NCBI RefSeq assembly: GCF_003589925.1
Contig: NZ_CP032382.1
Coordinates: forward strand, 4,216,001 to 4,280,000
DNA from: Chryseolinea soli
GTDB taxonomy: Bacteria; Bacteroidota; Bacteroidia; Cytophagales; Cyclobacteriaceae
Reading direction: 5' to 3'
Length of the DNA stretch: 64,000 nt
Positions within the stretch are counted from its first letter, which is position 1. Each line of letters begins with the position of its first letter. A program made the translations under genes and the position numbers. Positions 36,847 to 44,068 of the stretch are shown here, one piece after another. A model generated the notes under the pieces. The model saw only the letters and a program-made list of their open reading frames with translations, ran no database searches and was not told the origin of the DNA.

Positions 36847-37333
36847 TTAAGCCAGTGCGATATTTTAGTCCCGATTTGCCAAATAGTGGTAGGTCACGAA
36901 ACCCGGTAACCAATCTTAGAACATTTAGTCTTTCGATGGTCAAGTCTGTCAGGAGAATCTGGCGTAGCTCCGTTGGTATGGCCTCCATCCCAGTTTTTTT
37001 TACAAGACCTTTAGATAATTCCTGCCCGTCAATAAATCCGTATGATGCAATGGCCTTTACCGCAGTCAGTTGATATGGTTTCATTCGTTCGATGATTTTT
37101 TTTGGGTCAATTAAATCCTCATATGGATTTGGGTCTTTCTCTTTAAAAATTTTTTTAAGCTCATGCAGCTCTCTTGGGAATTGCATTTTTCTTATCTCTC
37201 CGGGGAAGGTCAAATAGAAATCCCAGATTCGGAGACGATCGATCTCGATCTGTTCATCTTTAAGGTGGATGAGCAATTGTAGCACTCGGAAAATGCAATT
37301 GTATAGATCAAATGCAGGATGGTAGATCAACAT
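36821..37333 (-). CDS. Probable middle component of the ABC-three-component system
   Basis: The protein has 170 residues. The position between the ATPase and the third component, the size, and the content fit ABC-3C middle components: an N-terminal helix pair with LYNCIFRVLQLLIHLKDEQI and IDRLRIWDFYLTFPGEI, then a winged-helix-like region (MKPYQLTAVKAIASYGFID, then LSKGLVKKTGMEAIPTELRQ). The RIWDFYLTFP motif is characteristic of the group as I know it. It likely bridges ATPase and effector or DNA. It overlaps the ATPase start and lies 3 bases after the upstream gene. Confidence 0.75.
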   Translation of the reverse strand: MLIYHPAFDLYNCIFRVLQLLIHLKDEQIEIDRLRIWDFYLTFPGEIRKMQFPRELHELKKIFKEKDPNPYEDLIDPKKIIERMKPYQLTAVKAIASYGFIDGQELSKGLVKKTGMEAIPTELRQILLTDLTIERLNVLRLVTGFRDLPLFGKSGLKYRTGLIEFKYDSR

Positions 37334-37336
37334 AAA

Positions 37337-37897
37337 TTATTCGGTCCACTTTATGTGGCAATTTCCGGTCAAATAATAGACCATTCCTAGTATATGATCT
37401 GCGTTGAACTCAAGGCAATTTTCGCCTAACTCCGTCAATAACGGCTTGACAATCTTTTCGTTTATTAAGTTGTCAATAATAGCTTTCTCCTTCCTCTCAA
37501 CAATCATTGGGTATATCTCGGTCAAATAATTTGTTCGAATCAAAGTGAGAAGGTGTAAGTTTATCTTTTGGGCAACCATTGAGAATTGTGATGTTCTTAT
37601 GAGTTTTTTATGGTACCTTTCTTTTAAATCTTTTGCATACCACAGGATCTCCCCTCTATTTCCTGCCTTCAATTTTTCTTCTAATCCAAGAACATCACCG
37701 CTAGCCTGACTGGTGTAATGTTGAAGATCATCGATAAAGAGCCGCTCCTCGGCTGTTTTTACCTCTTCAAGAAACTTCTTATATAGCCCTTCTAAGTATG
37801 CTGTCGTTTTTGCACTTGGGTGTATTGTTACATGCTTGTCACGCCCGATAACGTCGCCTGTTACGACGTTATCCGTAATCTGAACTTCGTTCGCCAT
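37337..37897 (-). CDS. Third component of the ABC-3C-like system, with N-terminal GD-x-x-GRD tag
   Basis: The protein has 186 residues. Residues 4-22 (VQITDNVVTGDVIGRDKHV) form a short beta-type repeat of the GD-x-x-GRD class, also present in the small membrane peptide encoded just upstream. The rest is helical (YLEGLYKKFLEEVKTAEERL, then LIRTSQFSMVAQKINLHLLT, VERKEKAIIDNLINEKIVKP) and ends LGMVYYLTGNCHIKWTE, which fits the C-terminal component of ABC-three-component systems. No nuclease motif is visible. It is probably the sensor/adaptor. The gene is separated by 3 bases from the middle component and 6 bases from the small gene. Confidence 0.72.
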   Translation of the reverse strand: MANEVQITDNVVTGDVIGRDKHVTIHPSAKTTAYLEGLYKKFLEEVKTAEERLFIDDLQHYTSQASGDVLGLEEKLKAGNRGEILWYAKDLKERYHKKLIRTSQFSMVAQKINLHLLTLIRTNYLTEIYPMIVERKEKAIIDNLINEKIVKPLLTELGENCLEFNADHILGMVYYLTGNCHIKWTE

Positions 37898-37903
37898 CTA
37901 AGG

Positions 37904-38068
37904 TTACTTTTTCTTGATATCTCGTCCCGCAAGATCGCCGCCAACTTTGTTGCCCTTGATTATGGACTTGTTGCTCTTTTTTGATTTTACATAAAATGTA
38001 ACGGCTGCCCCAGCAGAGATGGCTGCAATCACAGCCAAAATTATGTTTGTGATGTTGTCACCTGTCAT
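37904..38068 (-). CDS. 54-residue membrane peptide sharing the GD-x-x-GRD tag; first gene of the ABC-3C-like operon
   Basis: The ATG at 38068 opens a 54-codon frame ending with TAA at 37904-37906. Residues 1-8 are polar (MTGDNITN). Residues 9-27 form one membrane helix (IILAVIAAISAGAAVTFYV). A basic segment KSKKSNKS and the C-terminal tag GNKVGGDLAGRDIKKK follow. The tag matches the N-terminus of the next protein (VVTGDVIGRDK) in GD-x-x-GRD. With 6 bases to the next gene it is almost certainly cotranscribed. It could anchor the complex to the membrane or be a membrane-acting effector. I know of no named family for it. Confidence 0.7.
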   Translation of the reverse strand: MTGDNITNIILAVIAAISAGAAVTFYVKSKKSNKSIIKGNKVGGDLAGRDIKKK

Positions 38069-38314
38069 AGTTCATTTACTCGTTTAAATGTTCACAATTG
38101 GTGATTCCAGGTGGGCTAGCGATCAGATTGGATCAGGTGGGACAAGGAATCTTGGCCAAATTAACAAATTTTACCAGAAAATCCATCGCATTCTGGCGAA
38201 GGCGGTAATGAGGTTTGTTTCGATACCCGTCGCAATAGAAATGTAAGATGATTGTCCTCGCCTGATCGCCTGGGATTATTGGGCATGTTTATTTTTGGCC
38301 ATCTAGCAGATAAT

Positions 38315-39637
38315 CTAAGCCTTTCTGATCAGCAGCCGGTACGCTGGATACGACAACGCCACAATGATGAGAATAAGCACGAAATTATACGGGTCGCTGA
38401 TTGCAAACCCAACAAACAACCCAATCGTCACCAACAACACCAACGCCGACGTCCACGGATAACCCCACGCGCGATAGGGACGGGGCAAGTTAGGCTCAAC
38501 CCTGCGCAGCTTAATGAGCGCGCCGAATGCAAACCCCAACACGATCAACGATATAAAAGCACTAAGCGAAAACAACGCTTCGAATGACCCTACAAGGATC
38601 AATCCCAATGCAAGCGCTGCCGAGGATAGCAAAGCCACCGTCGGTGTGCCACCTTTATTAACTTGCATCCCCTGCCGCACAAAGAAACCATCGCGGCTAA
38701 GCCCGAACAGAATGCGCGCCGGTATCATCATGTAAGCATTCAGAATGCTCACGAGCGAAGCGATCGCCAACACCACCACAAACGTGGCCCCACCACTTCC
38801 AAAAACTACCTTGGCAGCATCAGAAGCCACCAGCGTAGAGGTGGAGATGGAATCGAGCGGGACAACATAAAAGAGTGCAATATTGAAAATGACATAGATC
38901 AGGATCACCGTAACGGCCCCCATAAACAACGAACGCGGCAGATTTTTTTCCGGGTCCTTATCCTCCTCAGCAAAAAAGCACGCCGACCACCATCCATCAT
39001 ACGCACCGACGATCAACTGCATGGATTTGAGCATACCGATGAGCAACCCACCCTTCAATACGGGCAACGGTTGACCAAAAGAAATATGATCGACCTTCAC
39101 AAAGAAGCAAGCCGCGATCAACACCACAAAGAAAATGACTTTCGCCAGGCTCATGATCTGCTGCGCGATGCTGCCACCTTGCACACCAACCAAGTGAAAC
39201 GCTGTGAACACCAACAGAAACCCCACCGCCACCAACGTTTCGTAGCCAGCCCAGGCCGGAAACAGGATGACCACATATTCGCTGATCACAATGCAAAAGT
39301 AAGCCGGCCCAATGGCGTTGATGAGATAGTCGAGCCAGCCCGTGAGGAAACCGCAGTAGGTACCGAAAGCCCGCATCACGTAATTATACGGACCACCGGC
39401 CTTGGGCATGATGGTCGCCATTTCGGAAAAGGAACTCACACCCATCAGCACATAGACTCCCCCGAAAAGCCAGCACAAAACAATGAGCCAATAGTTGTCC
39501 AGCATCAAAGCAATCGTACCCGGCGTGCGCAGGATGCCCGCGCCAATGGTGCCCCCGATCATCACGGCCACGCCAAAGCTGACACCCAGCACTTTTTTCA
39601 GTTCGTGTTTTGGTGATCCTGACAAAGATTTTTCCAT
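38315..39637 (-). CDS. APC-family amino acid permease
   Basis: The protein has about 440 residues and 12 membrane helices. The N-terminal VSFGVAVMIGGTIGAGILRT is the substrate-binding unwound helix of the APC superfamily, and GGPYNYVMRAFGTYCGFLTG and VGAYDGWWSACFFAEEDKDP are further family features. The second ATG (39637) is preferred; another lies four codons upstream. It imports or exchanges an amino acid or amine at the inner membrane; the substrate is unknown. It lies outside the AT-rich island and has ordinary composition. Confidence 0.92.
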   Translation of the reverse strand: MEKSLSGSPKHELKKVLGVSFGVAVMIGGTIGAGILRTPGTIALMLDNYWLIVLCWLFGGVYVLMGVSSFSEMATIMPKAGGPYNYVMRAFGTYCGFLTGWLDYLINAIGPAYFCIVISEYVVILFPAWAGYETLVAVGFLLVFTAFHLVGVQGGSIAQQIMSLAKVIFFVVLIAACFFVKVDHISFGQPLPVLKGGLLIGMLKSMQLIVGAYDGWWSACFFAEEDKDPEKNLPRSLFMGAVTVILIYVIFNIALFYVVPLDSISTSTLVASDAAKVVFGSGGATFVVVLAIASLVSILNAYMMIPARILFGLSRDGFFVRQGMQVNKGGTPTVALLSSAALALGLILVGSFEALFSLSAFISLIVLGFAFGALIKLRRVEPNLPRPYRAWGYPWTSALVLLVTIGLFVGFAISDPYNFVLILIIVALSYPAYRLLIRKA

Positions 39638-39670
39638 ACGACGTTGCATTTGAAGGGGCGTGCGTGCCCC

Positions 39671-39820
39671 ACCGAAGCTTCAACATAGGCGAGCCGCGCC
39701 CACCGAAGCTTCAACGTAGGCGGGCCGCGCCCACCGAAGCTTCAACGTAGGCGGGCCGCGCCCACCGAAGCTTCAACGTAGGCGGGCCGCGCCCGCCGTA
39801 GCTTTAGCGCAGGCGGGTCA
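39671..39820. repeat. 31-bp tandem repeat array, five units
   Basis: Units start at 39671, 39702, 39733, 39764 and 39795 with the pattern ACCGAAGCTTCAACGTAGGC followed by GGGCCGCGCCC. Units 3 and 4 are nearly identical, and the last has diverged (GCCGTAGCTTTAGCGCAGGC). Each unit carries CCCACC/GGCGGG inverted ends and can form a hairpin. There are no spacers, so this is not a CRISPR array. A related single copy (GCTAAAGCTTCGGCGGGC) lies at 41039-41056. It sits in the promoter gap between the divergent permease and esterase genes. Confidence 0.85.
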
Positions 39821-39930
39821 ATATAGAAACAAAATAGACAGGATTAAAGGCCTCCGTTCGCACCTCTGCGGGACCGTGCATTGGGTTTCGAACACGCTTT
39901 CATTATCTTACGGCTGCTAACGTTAGTTTC

Positions 39931-40950
39931 ATGAACACAAAAAGAATTATCAAGATCACTTTCCCGATCATCTTGCTGGCGGGCGCTTATTTTTTAGGCT
40001 CCGAACCGGCGAAACCCAAGTTTGACCTGGCCTTGCCGCAAGTTCCGGCCGATCCCACGGGGCTGGTGGCGTATGTGAAGGAGAAAGAATCGCATCATAA
40101 AATTAAGCCCGAGAACGAATCGCGCATCGAGTGGTACGACAGCGTTCCGAAACGCACCGAATATGTCGTGGTGTATGTGCATGGATTTTCGGCCAGCCCC
40201 ATGGAAGGCGAACCGACCCACCGCCGCTTTGCCAAGGAATTCGGCTGCAACCTTTACCTGCCCCGCCTGGCCGACCACGGCCTCGACACCACCGAGGCCT
40301 TGCTCATGATGACACCCGACCGCCTCTGGGAAAGCGCCAAAGAAGCGCTGGCCATTGGAAAACAACTGGGCGACAAAGTGATCCTGATGAGCACTTCCAC
40401 GGGCGGCACACTGTCGCTGAAGCTGGCGGCTGAATATCCCAACGATGTCTATGCCCTCATCAACCTTTCGCCCAACATTGCCATCAATAATAGCGCGGCG
40501 TTCCTGCTGAACGATCCGTGGGGGTTGCAGATCGTGCGGCTGGTGAAGGGTGGAAAATATTCGGTGGATAAGCCCGATGAATTTTCTAAATACTGGTATG
40601 ATACCTACAGGCTGGAAGCCACCACCCAATTAGAAGAGTTAGTGGAGTCTACCATGACCAAAGATCTTTTTCAGCGTGTTAAGCAACCGTCGCTTACGGT
40701 GTATTATTACAAAGATGAGAAAGATCAGGACCCTACGGTGAAAGTCAGCGCTATGCTGGAAATGAACAAAGCATTGGGCACTCCTGACGATATGAAAGAA
40801 GCTGTGCCTATTCCTGGTGCGGGTGTTCATCCGTTGGGGTTTGAGAAAAAATGTAAGGACTATCCGGCGGTGTATGGGGCGGTGGAGAAGTTTGCTTTGG
40901 GGAAATTGAAACTGACACGTGCTGGACAAGAAATGCTGGTGGAGAATTGA
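39931..40950 (+). CDS. Membrane-anchored or secreted alpha/beta hydrolase (esterase/lysophospholipase-like)
   Basis: The protein has 339 residues with an N-terminal hydrophobic segment (IIKITFPIILLAGAYFLGS). The alpha/beta hydrolase core has the oxyanion motif VYVHGFSASP (about 82-90), the PRLADHGLDT loop, and the nucleophile elbow STSTGG with Ser156, a variant of G-x-S-x-G. Asp is likely in YYYKDEKDQDPTV, and the His lies in PGAGVHPLG. Similar proteins hydrolyse short esters or monoglycerides. The gene is monocistronic and ends in a clear terminator. Confidence 0.85.
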   Translation: MNTKRIIKITFPIILLAGAYFLGSEPAKPKFDLALPQVPADPTGLVAYVKEKESHHKIKPENESRIEWYDSVPKRTEYVVVYVHGFSASPMEGEPTHRRFAKEFGCNLYLPRLADHGLDTTEALLMMTPDRLWESAKEALAIGKQLGDKVILMSTSTGGTLSLKLAAEYPNDVYALINLSPNIAINNSAAFLLNDPWGLQIVRLVKGGKYSVDKPDEFSKYWYDTYRLEATTQLEELVESTMTKDLFQRVKQPSLTVYYYKDEKDQDPTVKVSAMLEMNKALGTPDDMKEAVPIPGAGVHPLGFEKKCKDYPAVYGAVEKFALGKLKLTRAGQEMLVEN

Positions 40951-40971
40951 CGAGCACGCGTATCAAATAAA

Positions 40972-41010
40972 AAGGAGTTGCATCATTTGATGTAACTCCT
41001 TCTTTTTTTC
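40972..41010 (+). terminator. Rho-independent terminator of the esterase gene
   Basis: AAGGAGTTGCATCA (40973-40986) pairs with TGATGTAACTCCTT across a 2-base loop, and CTTTTTTTC follows. A classical terminator 22 bases after the stop. Confidence 0.85.
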
Positions 41011-41072
41011 AGATTAAACCGCAAAGGCGCCCTCCTTCGCTAAAGCTTCGGCGGGCAAGCAAAGAAATCCAC

Positions 41073-41813
41073 TTATGCTTTTAAGTACTCGATGGCTTTT
41101 AGCAGGTCGTCGGGCGTGTCGATTCCGAAGGTTTCTTTTGTGGTTTCCACGACGGTGATTTTAAAGCCGTTTTCCAGCCAGCGCAATTGTTCCAGTGATT
41201 CTGCTTTTTCCAAAGCGGAAACAGGAAGTTGTGTTAGTTTTTGGAGGATGTCGGAACGGTAGGCATACATGCCGACGTGTTTGTAAAATCGATGCTTTTC
41301 CAGCCACAGGTTTCGCTCGGTGTTCCGGATGTGGGGGATGGCTTCGCGGCTGAAATACAAAGCTTCGCGTGCGGCGTTCAACACGATCTTTACTTCGCTG
41401 GGATTGAAGAGTTGTTCCAGGTCGTCGATGGCTTTGATGAGGGTGGCGATCTCGGTCTTGCCGTCGAGGGTGGCGGCGACGAGGTCGATCTGGTCGGGTT
41501 GGATGAAGGGTTCGTCGCCCTGGATGTTGATGACGTAGTCGAATTTTTCTTTTTGCAGGGCCAGGGCTTCGTAGCAGCGGTCGGTGCCGCTCACGTGGTC
41601 TTCGCGTGTCATGCAGACGTCGCCGCCGAAGGATTTCACATGGTTGTAGATTTCTTCATGGTCGGTGGCTACTACCACTTTCGACAAGCTTTTGGCGGCT
41701 GCTGCCTGTTCGCATACCCGTTGGATCATGGATTTTCCGTTGATGTCCACCAACGGCTTGGCGTGAAACCGCGATGATGCATACCGCGCGGGTATCAGTC
41801 CGATTATCTTCAT
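41073..41813 (-). CDS. kdsB: 3-deoxy-manno-octulosonate cytidylyltransferase (CMP-KDO synthetase)
   Basis: The enzyme (246 residues) activates KDO with CTP for lipopolysaccharide inner-core synthesis in the cytoplasm. The N-terminal GLIPARYASSRFHAKPLVDI is the nucleotide-binding signature. TREDHVSGTDRCYEA and INIQGDEPFIQPDQID bind metal and substrate, and HVGMYAYRSDILQKL plus a terminal FGIDTPDDLLKAIEYLKA are family hallmarks. Length is standard. The gene directly follows the NfeD protease gene with no intervening base, so the two are cotranscribed. Confidence 0.97.
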   Translation of the reverse strand: MKIIGLIPARYASSRFHAKPLVDINGKSMIQRVCEQAAAAKSLSKVVVATDHEEIYNHVKSFGGDVCMTREDHVSGTDRCYEALALQKEKFDYVINIQGDEPFIQPDQIDLVAATLDGKTEIATLIKAIDDLEQLFNPSEVKIVLNAAREALYFSREAIPHIRNTERNLWLEKHRFYKHVGMYAYRSDILQKLTQLPVSALEKAESLEQLRWLENGFKITVVETTKETFGIDTPDDLLKAIEYLKA

Positions 41814-43157
41814 CTATTGTTCGGTTAGTTGTTTTACTTGCACACTGGAACCTGTCTCGCTGATCACCTCCACCGAAGCGCCGCGGTCGATGTATTCGCC
41901 GCGGGTGAAGGCATCGTAGAGATGTCCTTCGATGATCACTTTGCCACTGGGGCGCAGCACGGTGTGGGCCGTGCCATTCTTGCCTTTTAACGATTCCTTG
42001 TTGAAGTTGCTGTTGTAGCCTTCACTGCTGTCTTGCGTGTGGGTGAGGGCCACGCGTTTGTAGAAACGGGTGTCGGGCAGCTTGGCGCCGCCGATAAAAA
42101 ATAAGATCACACTTCCCAGCAGTCCGCCCACTGCTGCGGCGAGGGCGAGCAGGATGTCGTTCATGCGTACGAATTCAAAATCGAAGTCTTTGTTGTTGAT
42201 CATGATCAGCACCAGCGACCCGACCGTGAGCACGATCCCCGCAATGCCGGCCACCCCAAATCCGGGAATAACAAAGACCTCCGCGGCAATCAGCGCCATC
42301 CCGATAAAGAAGGCGATGATCTCCCAGTTCTGCGCCAGGCCGTTGAGGTAGTAGGGCACCAGGTAGAGCGTCAACGCGACCACGGCGGCAACGGCTGGGA
42401 AGGTGGCACCGGGTGCCTGTAGTTCAAAATAGATCCCACCGAGGATAATAAGGATGAGCACGCCGCTGATGAATGGGTTCAGGAAAAAGGCGACGATCTT
42501 GTCTGCCGCGCTCAACTCGTATTGGTCGAGGGTGTAATCTTTTATGTTGTTCTTTTTCAGGATCTCTTCCACGGAATTTACCTCGCCTTCACAATATCCG
42601 TTGTGAATGGCTTCGGAAGTGGAGAAGGTGATGACCTGGCCAATTTTTTTGATGCTGTCGATCTCCACTTGTTCATCTACCATTCCTTCGGCGATGGTCG
42701 GGTTTCTTTTGTTGACCTCAGCCGTGGAACGCATGATAGAGCGCATATAAGACTGATATTTGTCGGGAGCCTTCTGCCCACTGCCGTCCACGACGGTGGC
42801 CGCACCAATACTAGCCCCGGGCGACATGTAGATGCTGTCGCAGGCAATGGAGATGAGTGCGCCGGCCGATGCAGCGTCGGAGTTGACGAACACCCAGACC
42901 GGTTTTTTCACTTTCAGGATCATGTCCACGATGTCTTTGGCATCGGTGAGCACGCCGCCGTAGGTGTCCATTTCAATGATGATGATGTCGGCGTTTGTTT
43001 TTTCGGCATGCTCCAGGGCCAGCGACACGGAGCGGGTCATGCGGGGGTCGATCTCGTCTTTGATATCCATCACCATCACCCGCTTTTGCTGGGCCAGGGT
43101 GGAAATAGACGATACAATCAGTAGGAGGAGGGCTAACCAGGGTTTGAGCGTTTTCAT
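41814..43157 (-). CDS. NfeD-family membrane-bound ClpP-class serine protease
   Basis: The protein has 447 residues. A signal peptide (LALLLLIVSSISTLAQQ) is followed by a ClpP/crotonase-fold protease domain (about 28-220) with IIIIEMDTYGGVLTDAKDIV and nucleophile Ser97 in NSDAASAGALIS. Four membrane helices follow (about 235-360), then the C-terminal NfeD OB-fold domain (about 370-447; LRPSGKVIIEGHLYDAFTRG, then GASVEVISETGSSVQVKQL). Such proteins (NfeDa plus protease) pair with flotillin/stomatin-type proteins for membrane quality control; no such partner gene is adjacent here. It shares an operon with kdsB. Confidence 0.93.
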   Translation of the reverse strand: MKTLKPWLALLLLIVSSISTLAQQKRVMVMDIKDEIDPRMTRSVSLALEHAEKTNADIIIIEMDTYGGVLTDAKDIVDMILKVKKPVWVFVNSDAASAGALISIACDSIYMSPGASIGAATVVDGSGQKAPDKYQSYMRSIMRSTAEVNKRNPTIAEGMVDEQVEIDSIKKIGQVITFSTSEAIHNGYCEGEVNSVEEILKKNNIKDYTLDQYELSAADKIVAFFLNPFISGVLILIILGGIYFELQAPGATFPAVAAVVALTLYLVPYYLNGLAQNWEIIAFFIGMALIAAEVFVIPGFGVAGIAGIVLTVGSLVLIMINNKDFDFEFVRMNDILLALAAAVGGLLGSVILFFIGGAKLPDTRFYKRVALTHTQDSSEGYNSNFNKESLKGKNGTAHTVLRPSGKVIIEGHLYDAFTRGEYIDRGASVEVISETGSSVQVKQLTEQ

Positions 43158-43175
43158 ATCGGGGTGCAGGCTTAA

Positions 43176-43246
43176 GCCGATAGCTATCGGCTCCGATAAA
43201 CTATCGGCTCGATAAACTAGCGGAGGGATCCGATAGTTATCGGATT
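43176..43246. repeat. Cluster of CCGATA-type palindromes in a divergent promoter region
   Basis: A perfect 16-bp palindrome GCCGATAGCTATCGGC (43176-43191) is followed by CCGATAAACTATCGG (43193-43207) and ATCCGATAGTTATCGGAT (43229-43246). They fill the gap between the divergent nfeD and DUF4905 genes. They may be dispersed intergenic palindromes or operators. Confidence 0.6.
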
Positions 43247-43282
43247 CCTGTTTTAATTTGCATAAAATTAAGATTAAACCGG

Positions 43283-44068
43283 TTGGGGCGTAGCATAGAA
43301 CACAACTTTTCGCATGTTTTTGACGGCACCGTATGGAACCTGCTCGCCTCCGAAAAACACGACGTGCTCATTGTCGAGGTGCGTAACCACGAAAAAAAGC
43401 AGGTTACTTTCTCGGCTTGTCATTGCCAGACAGGCCAATTCCTCTGGCGCGACGTCACCTTTGATGAGCCGTGGTGGATCAACCTGGCGGGCGTAACGGG
43501 CGATGTGGTGCTCTTTACCTTGTACCTGGAAACGCAGAATCCCGATCGCAAGGGCGTGTTGGCCTATCACCTCATCGAGCAGAAGATCCTCTGGTGGAAC
43601 AATGATCTGTCTTTGACGGAAGTGTCGGGGGCTTTCGTTCGAGGTATTGCCTCGAAGTATGGTCACCGCGAGGTAGTGCTGGATGCCGCAACAGGCCAGG
43701 CCGTTGATCCCGCGCAGGCGGTCCAGGCGCCTGTATCCTCGGCGATCCGGAGGCCGTATCAATACCTGGAGGAGAACCCGTACTTTGCCACGGTGAAAAC
43801 ATTTTTGGAGGAGAAATTCAATTTATCTCCCGTGGTAGCGTTGGAGTATCTGGAGCATGATGCATTGATTTTTATTTCCTTTTATCTCCGGGAGGAAGAA
43901 TTGGCGAATTATTTGATGGTGCTTTCGGCAGAAGCCAACGTGTTGTTGAAAGAAAAATTAGACGAACAGCGGAAAGGAATCGGTCTGGATACTTTTTTCA
44001 TCCTTTCAGGTTGCGTATTTTTCGTGAAGAATACAAGAGAGTTGGATAGTTACAAGATCTATGATTAA
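43283..44068 (+). CDS. DUF4905 family protein
   Basis: The protein has 261 residues and starts with TTG at 43283; no in-frame ATG precedes the conserved IEHNFSHVFDGTVWNLLA, so TTG is the only sensible start. It is beta-rich and propeller-like (VTFSACHCQTGQFLWRDVTF, then LAYHLIEQKILWWNNDLSLT), with a helical C-terminus. DUF4905 occurs in Cytophagales and relatives and has no known function. The frame overlaps the downstream LysM gene by 8 bases (translational coupling), a pairing that hints at an envelope role. Confidence 0.75.
   Translation: MGRSIEHNFSHVFDGTVWNLLASEKHDVLIVEVRNHEKKQVTFSACHCQTGQFLWRDVTFDEPWWINLAGVTGDVVLFTLYLETQNPDRKGVLAYHLIEQKILWWNNDLSLTEVSGAFVRGIASKYGHREVVLDAATGQAVDPAQAVQAPVSSAIRRPYQYLEENPYFATVKTFLEEKFNLSPVVALEYLEHDALIFISFYLREEELANYLMVLSAEANVLLKEKLDEQRKGIGLDTFFILSGCVFFVKNTRELDSYKIYD

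Noticed and set aside
39671..39820. Regular 31-bp repeats that could be read as a CRISPR array
   Set aside because: The units are adjacent with no unique spacers and no cas genes are near.
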